In this document: piece after piece, positions 1 through 15,238 of the stretch
How the letters are laid out: each line of letters starts with the position of its first letter
How positions within the stretch are numbered: the first letter of the stretch is position 1
Source of the DNA: Blastocystis sp. Blastoise
Lineage: Eukaryota; Sar; Bigyra; Opalinata; Blastocystidae
Length of the DNA stretch: 64,000 bases
Direction of reading: 5' to 3'
NCBI GenBank assembly: GCA_039096225.1
Contig: JBBPEB010000004.1
Location: forward strand, 62,001-126,000
Notes under the pieces: generated by a model
What the model was told of the DNA's origin: nothing
The model's database searches: none
What the model saw: the letters and a program-made list of their open reading frames with translations, nothing else
Translations under genes and position numbers: made by a program

Positions 1-140
1 TTTATTATTGTTTTTTTTGGCACAAAATACTTTTTGAATTCTTCTGGGCTTTTATTCACTTTTTATTATAATAACTCGTATAATATATATATATTTTATT
101 AGAAAACACTATATTTAACATTAAAAATAATATTATTTAG

Positions 141-3100
141 GAAAACAAACATCTGATGGAGACTCAAGTTCCAAAAGAGCCAAATTACGCAATGCTTCCT
201 AGTGATTTACCTGCTGGAGGTGAAAAAGAGATTACAAATGTTCATCTTATTGAACAACTGAAAGAGAAACAAAAACGAATTGATAGTTTACAACATGAAA
301 TACATTTTTACGATGATTTCTTGAGAAAATTCAAAAGAAAAGAGTATATATATATATTGAAAAATTTTTGATTTTAAAGTATAACATCAAAATGTTAATC
401 ATATGTTTCTGAATATATTTAGGATAACAGAAGAGAATATTTTATCGATTAACTTTAATTTAAGTGAAGAAAATAGTCGTTATAAAGAACAAATCAATAA
501 AATGAAATTAGTGTTTGACCAAATGCAGCAATTACTTAAAAACACTATTGTATACTTGTTTATATTCTGTTTTCTATTATTTTATAGTGTTTCTGTTGAA
601 TATTCTTATTTTACAATTATTTCTATTTAATTATATTATTATATCTATATATATAGTCTGAGCGTGATTCCCTTGTTACTCGAGTGAGTCAATTGGAAGA
701 AGCCATCAGAGCTAAAGAAGACACGATTCAACAACGAGAACTTCGTATTCGTGAACAACTCAAAGAACAGTATTCCATGGAAACTAAAAACCTTCAAACA
801 CAAATCAAAGTATATATATATATATAGAATTATACGTATTTCTATATTTATTTCCCTTTGTATTCTAGGAATTAACAGGTATGACTTCATTGACTCTGCA
901 TCGATCATGCTTATATCTTTTCATTCTCTCTCTTACTCTATTATTATTATCATGATTATATAAGTATATATTATAATATATAAAGAGTCTTTGAATGCAG
1001 GTAATCCAACGGATCAAGGTATGCATCAAATGTCTGCTATCAATTCCCTCAATGACTCTATGTATATATATATTATATATGTATATATGTATTCTTCTAT
1101 TAACTATCTATAGTAATCAACAGAAATCGTATTATGATACACAGTTAACTACTGCTCAAGAGACAATATCTACTTTAGAGAAGCAGATTGTGGATCAAGA
1201 GCAGACCCTTCAGAATAATACATTGATGATTAATCGCCTTCAAGCACAAAACAAAGAACTTCAGGAACAAACGGATCAGTTGAAGCTCTCTGTAAATAAT
1301 ATGACTGCTAAGGAAACACCTTCTTCAACCACTTTACAACGTTCTTTGGATAGTTTACTTGCTGATTACACTTATCTATATGAACAAATGATGGCAGTTA
1401 TGCAGGATTATAACACTTTAGTCTCTAAATTTAAAGAAATGGAAGATCTTAATTCGGTATGATTTAGTTGTCTTCTATTCTGTCTTTATATTCTATCTAT
1501 TCTATTCATTCTATTAATTTTATTTTATTTTATTTTATTTTAGTTTATTTTATTTTATTTTATTTTATTTTATTTTATTTTATTTTATTTTATTTTATTA
1601 TATCTCTTCTATTTCTTCTATTTCTTCTATTTCTTCTATCTCTTCTATTTCTTCTATCTCTTCTATCTCTTCTATTTCTTCTATCTCTTCCATCTCTTCC
1701 ATCTCTTCTATCTCTTCTATCTCTATAGACATCTGCAACAAATACTGTGTCTCCCTTCAATGCTTCTTTCATTAATACTTTAGTAACTATGCAACATACT
1801 CAAGAAGTTATGAAGGAGAACGTTTCTCTACATGACAAGCTTCGAGACCTACAGAATCATATCGATACCCGTCTCTCTCAGTCTATTCAACGAACTACAG
1901 AGAATAGCAATGCAGAGCCATATATAGAACCAGATTCCTCTAGGACAATGCAACCCCCTGCTCCTCAAGATCTATCGAATCCCCATGGGAATGAGCCACT
2001 TAATGGAGAGAATCACATACCCGCCGAGAGCGATATACCCCTGAGTTCACTGTCCACTAAGACTCGTGAAGAACTGGAAACTATGATTATAACATTCAAG
2101 AACGATCAAATACGTCGTGAGAAGGAATATAATGATATCATTCTGTCTCTTAATAATACCATTCAACAAAATCAAGATGTATCTATATATATATGTTTTG
2201 TTTCTCTCTCAATATATATATATATATATATATGTCCTTAGAATATTCAGTCTTTACAAAAGGATTTACAGTCGGAATCGTTGAGCCCTCAATGGACTGC
2301 AATCCTGTTAAATACCCTAAAGAATCTCTATAAGTCTCTCTATGATGAAATATACAGTATTCTCAATAACCAGAACATGCTTCACTTCAATAGTCTTCAG
2401 CCCATGTCAGACATGCCTGAAGACATCTTAAATGACCCAAATCTGTTCCTTATGACAATTTACCGTAGTATCACGTCACTATTTAATAACTGCTTATCGA
2501 ACACAAAGAGTGCTCTTGAAGGGAATGGAATGAATGCCAATAAATCAATACAGGATCTTAACGATAAGTTACAATCCACTGAAAACATGCTGAATACGAT
2601 TCAGATAGCTAAATCTTCTTTAGAAACTCAACTGAAGGAGTTGAAACAACAATTAGGAACGCATCAAGATGAAGATAATCAACGTATACATGAACTTTAT
2701 GAGATAGAAGACACCCTTAAATCCATATTCCTGACGATTCAACATATCATGCCCTCCATCACCTTACCGCCAAATCTAGAGGACAGTCTTACACATAATA
2801 ATACTCTACAAGGTACGATGAATCATAATATAATTATATATATATATACAACTACTTATTTTAATTATTTATTTTTATATTTTTAATCTTTATGTATATA
2901 TTATTATATTAATGATCATTTTATATACATATTATTATATTAATCATTTTATATTGAAGAGTATATATTGATAACTATATAGATTCTATGTTACATGATT
3001 CGAGAGTCACCACAGGAATAAAAGTGTATATATATCTTTAATCTTTACATTATCTATTTTCCTATTATATATTACTATTCTATATAGTTCTCCAACAAAT

Positions 3101-4503
3101 AAAACACTTAAAGAAGAATTAATGACACTTCTTACGTTTACAGAAGATATTCAGAAGATGCTGAAAGAATCTGAAAATGAGAAAAACATTTTGATTTCTA
3201 GAGATGAAGAAAGAGTTCAAGGATTGAATGAAATTAAAGATATATTAGTATTTATTTATTTATTCTTTATTATATATGTTTCTTTTATATAATATGATTG
3301 TATTCCTTACTGTTTTCTCCTTCTATTCTAGACTCCAATATATATGTCTCTCCAATCCTCTTTACATACAATTCTTCAATCATCACAGGCTACTACTACT
3401 ACTATTGCTCCTTCTACTACTGTGAATGCGAATACTTCACTCCCCAATGTCAATCCTACAGTATTAGAATCCTATGCGTCATTCTTATCACAAAGCTCTA
3501 CTATTCCTGATTCTTTCGACTCCATGCTATCGACTATTCTTGATTCTCTATCTGCATTAAGATCAAATGTGAGTCAATATATTTCTGGATTCCAATCTCT
3601 GTATACACAGTTTATCGATATAAAAGGGAAGATGGAATCTATTCAAACTAAATATAATCTCTTGTCTAAAGAGAAAGATGCATCTACTTCTCATTATACG
3701 AATACGTTAGAGACTTATCAACATCAAATAGAGGAACTAAAGGAAACTATGGATACTCTTCAATCTACTCTTCAAGAGAGAGATACCACAAGTAATGCAA
3801 TGAAAAAAGAACTTGAAAGAGTGAAACAGGAATATGCTGGGAAAGAATCTATTTATACTAGTAATATAGCACGTATGAATGAATATGATTCGAAGTTCCA
3901 TGAGATTGATTCTAAATATAAACAATTATATGAAGAACATAAGAAATTACAACAATCTATAGAGACCCATGAGAAGGAAATAAATGATAATCGTGTTGAA
4001 TCTACTGCTTTATTGAATACAAGGGAGAGTGAAATCCAAGAATATTTGAGAACAATAGAGAATTATAAGAATCAGTTGAGTCAGTTACAAAATGACTTAG
4101 GGAAATGTCAAAGTAAGATTCAAGAGATGTCTAAGATTAATTATAATTTGAATGCCTTATTACATAATAGTGAGGAAGAGAAGAAACAGATGGATCAAGA
4201 TAGTGATGAAAAGGAGGATATTATTAATCAGTTGAAGAAGAAGATATATAGTTTACAGAGTGACGTTCAGAGTCGAGAATCGGCACTACAGGAATATCAG
4301 GAAGAGAAACAATCAATGACAAGTCGCATCGAAACACTTTCGGTTGCTAAACAGGAGTTTGTGGATAACTTAGTTAATAAGAAGAATATGTATAAAGCAA
4401 GAGCAGCTTCTCTTGAAATCCAATTACGTACTTGTGAACAAGACTTGGAGCTATTGAGAATCGAATTAGACACAAGAGCTCATAAATGTGCTAATCTTCA
4501 AGT

Positions 4504-4569
<66 letters not shown>

Positions 4570-4646
4570 TTTCTTTTTTTATATATTATTTTAATATATA
4601 TATATAGAAGACCATAGAAATATTCCGTTCTAATCCATATTACTAA
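141..4646 (+). CDS. Long coiled-coil protein, 5' partial
   Basis: Twelve exons can be joined in phase: 141-343, 423-549, 657-809, 869-878, 1001-1061, 1114-1456, 1729-2178, 2242-2812, 2983-3025, 3088-3247, 3332-4501 and 4608-4646 (stop TAA). This gives 1,109 residues. The reading frame is already open after an acceptor AG at 139-140, so the gene probably begins left of the window; an in-frame ATG at 156 is the alternative start. The protein is almost entirely Glu/Lys/Gln/Leu-rich heptad-like helix, with Pro/Ser/Thr-rich breaks near exons 7 and 11. There is no signal peptide and no membrane segment. Exon 4 is only 10 nt. I do not recognise the family; a cytoskeletal, centrosomal or tethering scaffold is a guess from composition only. 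All introns are GT-AG. Confidence 0.8.
1457..1728. repeat. Pyrimidine-rich satellite inside an intron
   Basis: This intron of the coiled-coil gene consists of a TTTTA array followed by a TCTTCTATY array. The coding strand is almost purely C/T with A. The exon phase is kept across it. Confidence 0.9.
4502..4607. repeat. TA microsatellite intron
   Basis: The last intron of the coiled-coil gene is a TA run of about 60 nt plus T-rich sequence. The repeat itself reaches almost to both splice sites. Confidence 0.85.
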
Positions 4647-5228
4647 TCTATATCAGTTTGTTCTATTACTTTTTTGTTAAACTTTTATTTTTTTGTGTGT
4701 TATTCCTTTTTCTTTTTTGAATTTATTCAAGTATTTATGCTTATATTGTCTTTTGTTATAGTGTATATATATGTATATATATATATATCAATAAAATATA
4801 AACGAAACAAATTTTATTTTATTACACACAAAAAAAAATATATCTTCAACTGGAAATAAGTATCTTTAAAAAAAAAAGTAAAAAAAAAAAAAAAAAAATC
4901 AAGAAAATGATAAAAAAGCAGTTGAAATAAAAATGAGATATACAAAAAAGACATAAAATAGTATATAGACTGTTAAAAAACTATCGAGAGGGAAAGAACG
5001 TTAAAAAACTATCCCATTTCAGACATATACATACTAACTAAATAGCAAACAACAATATATATATATGTATAAATGATAAATATAAAAAAGTTATAAGTAT
5101 GTTTTTGAAACGAGGAATTTCAAGAGAAGTGAGTGTTTGAAGATACGTAGCTATAAAGTATATGAAAAAGGGTATACTAGGTAATATAAGAAGTAGTATA
5201 TCCTATGGTATAGTGGAGACGTAAGTGT
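4647..5228. other. Intergenic, 3' ends of convergent genes
   Basis: AT-rich sequence between two gene ends, with long poly-A and poly-T runs around 4860-4900. I see no gene. Confidence 0.6.
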
Positions 5229-6171
5229 TTACGAATAGAGTTGTTCAAGGATTTGATCGTATTTGGCCATTAAGCACTTATGATGGTTCTTATACATATC
5301 CTCTGTATTCTTATAAGTCTCTTCTAAACGTATATCTAACTGATTCTCATTCTCTTGTGTCCAGAATTCATAGTTATAGAAATAGTAGAGTGAGTTGACG
5401 TCTACAATGTGGTTTGTAGCACTCGTATCCGAGAGATCTGTGTCGTTTAGTGGATTCATCAGATCTTGGACGGTTTGATTAACAAGGGGATCGGGAGTGA
5501 CAGTGTCACTGAGGGGGGTTATTGGAGAGGGCTCAGTAAATAATTCAGTATTCATGTCAGTATTCGGTTGACCAAGGAATTTGATCGTATTTGGTTCTTC
5601 AGGAGTATCAGTCATTTCATCATCATCATCATCATCATGGCTTAAATCAATTACAACTAAATACAAATATATTATAAATAAATAAGTAAATAAATAAATA
5701 AATAAATAATATAATATAATAAACAACATAAAACTAAAACATAAATAAATGAAATATAAATATATACATTCATAAATGGGATATCCATAATATGGAATAT
5801 AATTCGACATCATGGAAAAACCTAAATAATGAAAATGGTAAATATTAAAAAAATAAATAAATGAAAGAGAGTAAATAGAACCTAAGAAAAGATGCAAAAC
5901 AAAAGCTATATATACTATTTGAAGGATTAACGTGATCATCACGATTTGAAATCGATTGTTTACGCCAATCACCTTCAATACCAGTTAGATCCACTGCTTT
6001 ATTTCTAAGGGTTGATCGAGAATCATGAATCGAGGAATCATTATATCGTCTGGGAGAACGATACTTTGAATGGTATGATTGAGTAGTTGGCAAACTCTCA
6101 TTTTCATACCCTTTATGATCTGATAGTTTTGAAGACTGTTTTGTTCGATTCCTTGATCCGACCTTAGACAT
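5229..6171 (-). CDS. Unrecognised acidic protein, two exons
   Basis: Exons 6171-5916 and 5656-5229 join in phase 1 through a GTATAT...TTTAG intron and encode 227 residues. The N-terminal 85 residues are Arg/Ser/Lys-rich and look disordered. After the intron come six consecutive Asp, then a Thr/Pro/Asp-rich stretch. The last 50 residues form a probable helical segment with Phe-Trp and alternating Glu/Leu, ending at TAA. No signal peptide or membrane segment is visible. I do not recognise the family. It lies head to head with TAF10, sharing a 743-bp upstream region. Confidence 0.65.
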
Positions 6172-6914
6172 AAGCTACTTTAACGAAATACATTTTTATA
6201 TGATTATTCTTCAAAGCCTTTTCTTTTCTTTATCTGATAATCATGGTTTTCTTTTTTTTCGTAGTTTTTTTAATTTTTAGTTATATTTTTCATTATTTAT
6301 ACCTTTTCCATTGTCTTTTAACATTTATATTTACATGAATTAATCAAAAGAATATAACTGTAATTATAATTCACATTCTCGTATCTTATTTTATCAAAAT
6401 ATGTTTAGTTTTATATTAATTGTGAATTTAAAATTATAGTATGAATGGAACAGACTTAATAGACATATAAAGAATACAGAGAAACGATTTTTATTGATTT
6501 ATCTTATTCTTTTGTTCATTTAAAACACTTGCTTATTTCTAAAAAAAATGATCATTATTTGTCTTCATAACATGAATTGTTGTCATATAATATATAAAAA
6601 TCTGAATTATTGCAATTAATTATGACGATTCTGTTAAAACTTTTCGATTTGGTTCAAAATTGTTCATTTATTCATATGTACTCACTTTAACAGGTCTAAT
6701 AAATACATATATTTATAAGAATTCTATTCTTTTATAGTAGAAAGCTAAAACGAATAATTTTCTGTCTTGACTCTGAATAATGCTGAAAATATTTGGATTC
6801 AAAAAAAAAATTTTTTTTTTGTATTTTGAGTAACGAAGAGCTTCTTGTTTCTCTTTTAAATCTGAATCAAGAATATTTAATATAGAAACTTAATTCAAAT
6901 ATATATATTAACAA
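6172..6914. other. Divergent promoter region
   Basis: AT-rich spacer between the acidic-protein gene (-) and TAF10 (+). It contains poly-A/poly-T runs near 6800-6820. I can define no element. Confidence 0.4.
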
Positions 6915-7444
6915 ATGGATACAAATAAGAACGATGAGATGTCTTTAATTAATTTATTAAAGGCTTTAGATACATATCAACCTTCTATTCCTGAAGAAGT
7001 CACTAGTTATTTGTTGAATCAGTCTGGTTGTAATTTAGATGATAGTCGACTTGTCAAAATGGTATCTTTATCAGCTCAACGTTTTTTAGCTGAGATTGTC
7101 ACTGATGCGATGAGTCTTAATAAACTAACTAATATTCAGGTATATCTGAGTTATTATAGTAAATACAATAAATATATTATTTCAGTTTTTCTATTTCTTT
7201 AAAAAAATGTTTTTATGCTATGATCTATTTATTTTCTAATATTCAGGATGACCCAGATAGTGAAACAGAACCAACGTTAACTTTATCACAAGTCACTCAA
7301 ATGTATATAGATATATATATATATTATAGTTTATATTTATAAATTGCACTCTATTTTTTAATGGACCCTTCATTTCTCTCTAGTTTGGAGCGAAAAGGTA
7401 TGAATACCACAAAACTAAGCATGACTCAAAAACCCAAACAGTAA
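6915..7444 (+). CDS. TAF10: TFIID/SAGA subunit TAF10
   Basis: Three exons (6915-7139, 7247-7302, 7384-7444) join in phase and encode 113 residues. The protein starts with an acidic leader and the TAF10 signature: Leu-rich helix, then YQPSIPEEVTSYLLNQSG, then a helix with DSRLVKMVSLSAQRFLAEI. Exon 2 and exon 3 supply the last histone-fold helix, which begins LTLSQVTQILERKG. TAF10 is a histone-fold subunit shared by TFIID and SAGA and acts in the nucleus in RNA polymerase II initiation. The length fits a minimal TAF10 without the long N-terminal extension seen in animals. The introns are 107 and 81 nt and GT-AG. Confidence 0.85.
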
Positions 7445-8035
7445 TCTTACTCCTCTTATACTATATATCTATTTTCAATTTTCTTTTTTTTCATTATCTA
7501 ATAAGGATATATTAATAACTGCTTTTTCTTTATATATATGTTAACATGTTATAATTAAATACTTTTTTTTTCTTGTTTTTATGTCATTAATAAGAAGAGT
7601 GTAGACTCATTTGTAATAGGTTAGTATTCTTATATTGTTTCAAATGATGACTTTGAAATTATAATTTATATGAGTAAACTATTATTTTTATGAAATATAT
7701 TTAAATATATATATATTTAAAGTAAAAATGATGAGATAATGATTTTCTGTGTTTTCATGAAATAAAAAATTATTATATATATTATTTTTGAAAAATAATG
7801 ATATATATTCATTAAGAGACATATTATAGAGTCATAAAAGAACAAGAAGAGATGTAAAGAACATTTCAAAATTGTTTTAAGGAAATGTGAACTAACCCAA
7901 AGAGAAAAAGTAAAATGAATAGAGTATATAAATTTTTATTTTGTAATAATAATCAAATGAATTTTTTATTTTAATTAAAGCATATTACTTGTATCCAACT
8001 ATATAAATAGAATATGAATATAATATAGAAATGGT
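7445..8035. other. Intergenic, convergent 3' ends
   Basis: Highly AT-rich spacer between TAF10 and the HydE-like gene, whose ends face each other. Nothing recognisable. Confidence 0.5.
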
Positions 8036-10465
<2,430 letters not shown>

Positions 10466-10917
10466 TTTTCGATTTTCTGTTTTATTGAATTATTTGTTTT
10501 TAATAAGACTTGTTTTACGATATATAGAACACACAAATTACTTAAAATAAATAATCTTAAAGGAAAAGCAATAATTAATTGTATAATAAGCTCAATAAAT
10601 GTAAAACAGAAAAATGATCTAAACCATGATTCTTGATGAATTCTCGAGTCATTTTTTCTATTGTCTCATTCTCCATTTTTCTTATATATATAAAAAATAT
10701 CAGTTTACGACTGATTACATCTTAAAAAGATAGTTCACTTTTCTTTGAAAAACTCTTCTTCTTCAGTTCATTTTTGTAAAAAAGATCTGATTTTTTTGAG
10801 AAATAAACTAAATTAGTTTTATTTAGCGTATAGTCTCTAATCTCAGCGAGTCAACTATTTATTCTGTACAAACTATTGTAGGACTCATTAGTAAGATATA
10901 TTTAACAAGAAATCACA
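10466..10917. other. Divergent promoter region with a 33-codon ORF
   Basis: Spacer between the HydE-like gene (-) and the GOLD-domain gene (+). On the minus strand an ATG at 10676 opens a 33-codon frame with normal-looking Glu/Lys/Thr codons in its first 20 positions. I could not join it in phase to HydE. It may be an upstream ORF or a 5' leader. Confidence 0.3.
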
Positions 10918-12425
10918 ATGCTATCGTCACTTTGGAAGTTAAAAGATACTGCTTTCGAAACTTTTGGAATTCGAGACTATGAAGATAAAGATATACTAGA
11001 GTTCCGAGAAGAAATCAAGAAATGTGAATCAAATCTAATGTATTTGTTTCGTTATTTGTTGTCATTATTATTATTTTTGAATATGAAATTTATTAAATAT
11101 ATAGAGGAATAGATAGTTGCATCAATGAATCATTAAAATACATTCGATTATATAAAACAAAAATGACTAATTTGTTAAAGTTGACTCAACCAATGAATAA
11201 ATGTGGATCCAAAGAAGAAATTTGGAATATAGCTTCACATTTTGATAACTCTATAAGTATTATCACATCTACAGTAGAGGATAAAGCTGTATATCTATTT
11301 TATATATTGTTGAATAATATTCTTGTGTATATAATATAATTTGATTATAGAAGACACAGTTAGCGTATGAGTTATTGGCTCAAGTAGAAGATGAACTTAA
11401 TTTACTAGAAGGCACAAAAGAAAGAATATTAGAATGTGAAAATTCTATAAAAGATTTTGATATTGTATATATTTATTAATATTATTATTATTCATATATA
11501 TATTAATTAATATAAATAATATTATTATTCTCCTATTTATATAGAACTATTCAGATCCGGATATTCCTACGATTCCATCACTTTCTCAGGATACTACTGA
11601 TAAATTAGAAGTATCCTATATTAATATTATATAACTATCATGATGTATTATTATTGTCTATCTAAGTAGTGTTTATTTTAAGTATCTTATAATATATATA
11701 TATAGGTAGAAGTGGAGGAAAATGCTTCGGACCGAATGCTCTTTATGATTCGAGAACAAAAGAAGCAGCTGCAACAGGATATTCGAGATGTAAAACAGAA
11801 GAACAAACTATTTGTTATCTCTTCACTTCAAAAAGTATATAGAATTATGCATATTTATATATGTTTTGTATGAATATAAAATATCTAAGAGTATTAGTAT
11901 TATCTATTCTTTTATTTTTATGTTTATGATATATTTTTTTCTTATTTCGTATTATCAATTGCCTTCTATATAGTTACGAGACATTCAATCAACCTTATTT
12001 GATCAGATTGCTCTTTCTCTTTCTCTCCCTCCTCCTAGTGAATTAACTACTATTAATAAACCCCTTCTTGATGGAAGAGAAGATGCAGAACTCGAATTTG
12101 ATGTCTCTCCAGGGAAAACACATGCTATACCTTTAGAAATGCTTGAAGGTAGATATGTACGTTGGGTATTTTATTGTGAACAGGATATTGGTTTTGGAGT
12201 CGCTTGGAAATATGTGGAGAAGAAGAATTTGAATATGAATCGTGAATATTCGAAAGACACACCAATAGATATTACTGCAGAGAAAGAGAAAGAGAAAGAG
12301 AAAGAGAATGTAGTTGATATAGATAATCAACATGATGATGAAGATGAAGAAGAAGCGGAAGAGCTTAATAGTCATTCTACTTCTCATCCTCTGAACAATA
12401 TTCATACTTCACCATCAGCTGCTGA

Positions 12426-12470
<45 letters not shown>

Positions 12471-13219
12471 TATATATTACATATTATATATTATATCTTT
12501 TAAATCCATATAAATGTAATTCATTGTATATATGATGATATATCTATTATTTATAGTATCTCCTGCAGGAGTGGCAATGATTGATATTCATCATTATACA
12601 TCTGCTATAACTCTATCTGCTGAGACTGTTACATCTGTAGAACAAGCAAAACAACTCGATGATCTTCTCGAAGAAATGGATCAACAATCTCAATCTATAG
12701 CTAAAACATCAACTACAAGTACGATCTCTAATGTTACTCCAGAATCTCAACACATCGATGATGAGGCATCTATAAATGCAGAAATAGACTCACAGATAAA
12801 TAAAGAAGATACGAATAAGTATAAGGCAAATACAACCCTAATCGTACAACCTAAACGAACTATTGGAGGAGATGGACGTCATGTGATGTATATATTATAT
12901 ATATGAATTATTTCGATATATATATATATATAATATAGATTGTATTTTATTAATTGTTATTGTATACTATTTATAGAGGTTCCTTCGTATCTCCTTCCTA
13001 CGGAATGCTGGTATTTGAATGGGATAATACATATTCCATATTCAAAACAAAATCAGTATATCTTAGACTCTCTTATCGTGGTATATATATATATATATAA
13101 AATTTTTAATAATGTAACTATTATAATAATTATTATAAAAATATTAATGATCATTTTATGTCTTTTGAATAAAAGAATCCTATTTATGTTTTTTTATTTA
13201 TATAGATAATGCGGATTAA
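10918..13219 (+). CDS. Helical (BAR-like?) protein with C-terminal GOLD domain
   Basis: Nine exons join in phase: 10918-11039, 11105-11288, 11351-11464, 11545-11610, 11706-11834, 11974-12427, 12557-12887, 12977-13080 and 13206-13219, giving 505 residues. The first 250 or so residues are long amphipathic helices that could be a BAR-like or coiled-coil region. From about residue 260 there is a GOLD beta-sandwich: LEFDVSPGKTHAIPLEML, VRWVFYCEQDIGFGVAW, and, in exon 8, GMLVFEWDNTYSIFKTKSV. GOLD domains occur in Golgi and lipid-traffic proteins such as p24, Sec14-like proteins and FYCO1. About 150 residues of low-complexity Glu/Lys/Ser/Thr sequence are inserted between the first and last halves of the domain. 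The last exon codes four residues. The BAR assignment is inference. Confidence 0.7.
12428..12556. repeat. TA microsatellite intron
   Basis: The intron begins with a pure TA run and continues as near-repeat TATTATAT sequence. Confidence 0.8.
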
Positions 13220-13509
13220 TTGTTTTTTCGTATTCACAAATAGAATAAACTATAAGATACTTTAATCTATTAGATCAGTCATTAGAATCTGATTGGTTTT
13301 CTTTTATAATTATTATTATATATATATTTTTAGCATGTTTGTTGTTTAAATTCTATTATTTATAATACTCACTTTCAAGTTAGATGTATTATTCATATAA
13401 TTAGTTATCTTTTTATTTTTGTAAACAAATATCGAGCATTTATTAAAATAAAATAAAACTAAAAAATGAAGACAAAGCAATTCATTATAAAAGGAAACAA
13501 TTATATTAT

Positions 13510-15238
13510 TTAGCAAACTTCAGAAAATAATTTAAGCGATGTTCTAAGATTGGAATAAGTGCAAATATAGTGAAGAGCATTGACATGTTCTTCACGGAAA
13601 GGAAGTGAATATCCGCATTTAGAAGTGAGTTGAGAAGCTAATTCATTGACACAATAATGATCTCCTCTACCAGAGTATTTCATAGCTGATTCAACCTTCT
13701 TTTCACCAACAGAACGACTAACTAATCTACTAACAGATATTTCTTTCTTTAAATCTTGCAGAATAACTTGTTCTAATTCCTTCATAGCATCATCATTAGA
13801 ATTCTTATTTGAACGAATGGCCTTCCATTTAGCTAAATGAAGAGGAACATCAGGAACAGCAACTCTATCAGGAGCATTACGTATTCTATTAAGATTATTA
13901 TTATCATTATTATTATTATTATATGGAATATATATGTGAAGACTATTAAATAAATTGATTATATATATAATAAATAAACATAATAAAATAATAGTAAATG
14001 AGTATATATAATTCTATTAAGATTTCTGAAGGAGCGACGAGTCATTGTAGATCCAAAGACTTCACTTAATAATTCATTACCAATAGTATCAATATCACCA
14101 TATTGAGAAATATTCTGATCTGTCTTAAGAGCAACGTTATCATGAGCAATCTTAAATACATCATTATGAGTAATAGCAGTACCATTCTTTATAGGTTTAT
14201 AGTAATAATATTTAAAATAGATGATCAATATATATATTTAATATTTAAAATAAATGATCAATATAAAAAATATTTTACATATATATATATACCTTTTCAA
14301 CGATATTTTCCCATTCATCATCATAATAGGCAGAGATACAAGTATGAAGATTCTTACCATTAATAACATCGTTAGGAGGACAGAAACTCATCCACGCAGA
14401 GTGTTTATCATCAGCACCTGTGAAGGCATATACATTAAGACCCTGAGGAAGATCTGTGAACATTGAACCAGAATAACAAGCTTCAAAATAAAATACAAGT
14501 TTCTTATATTTTTTAGCATTGTACATCTTTTGAATAGTATCCATAAGGACAGTAGCTTTAAGTTGAGCATGACCAACTTCACAAGAACCTGGACCACCGT
14601 GATCCATGTAATAAACAAAAATAGTATCTTCTTCATTTGAATATATAGGAATATTTTTATTATAAATAAATATAATTAAGCAAATAAACCTTAAATACAA
14701 ATAAACTTTAAATATAAATAAATAAACAAACATACATTAATAACTTTAGGATTTTCAATACCAGTTAATTTTTTCATAGTATCAGCATCACCACTTAAAG
14801 CAGCCATAAATGTTTCAGGAGTAATATTATCTCCAGTATAATCGATATATGCACGACATTCAGGAGCATAATCTTCAGGAAGACCACTTTCACTAGATTC
14901 AGAGAACATTTGACCAGGATAAGGATTTCTGTCATTATCAAAATTTCCATCAAAAGAGAAATAAACAATATGATCTCTAGGGATTCCATTACGAACAGCT
15001 AAAGATACATAAATTTTTAATTATTAAAAACGAGATAATAATTTATTTATTTTTTGTATTTCAGAAGCATTATATATCATAAATATAATAAATAAAATAT
15101 ATATACAGCATAACCACGACAGATAGTTGAAGTAATACAATAATTACCCCACGCAGTATTAGCAGAAAGGAAAAGAGCCCATTTCTCTGCTGAAGCCACA
15201 GCCAGAAGAAGGCCAAGAACAATAAACATCTTATTCAT
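13510..15238 (-). CDS. Legumain-like cysteine peptidase (family C13), secreted
   Basis: The start at 15238 gives a signal peptide (MNKMFIVLGLLLAVASA). The best model encodes about 427 residues in five exons: 15238-15115, 14998-14736, 14640-14293, 14186 to about 14011, and about 13882-13510. The catalytic dyad is visible: His about 143 in YYMDHGGPG and Cys about 184 in YFEACYSGS. A downstream helical region of about 150 residues resembles the legumain prodomain or stabilising region. C13 enzymes cleave after Asn in lysosomes or vacuoles. Only intron 3 is a clean GT-AG intron in phase. Introns 1 and 2 have no GT-AG pair that keeps the conserved blocks intact. The fourth is flanked by a 14-bp direct repeat. 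The gene call is firm; those exon junctions are not. Confidence 0.8.
13883..14024. repeat. 14-bp direct repeat bracketing an irregular intron
   Basis: AATCTTAATAGAAT (minus strand) occurs at 14024-14011 and again at 13896-13883, exactly 128 nt apart. One copy reads as protein sequence (Asn-Leu-Asn-Arg-Ile) and the reading frame continues after the second copy. Removing one copy plus the spacer restores the frame. No GT donor in phase exists nearby. Confidence 0.8.

Noticed and set aside
11611-11705. GTATCCTATA donor in the GOLD-domain gene as a possible U12 GT-AG intron
   Set aside because: The donor fits, but there is no TTCCTTAAC-like branch site near the acceptor, and ordinary GT-AG splicing works.
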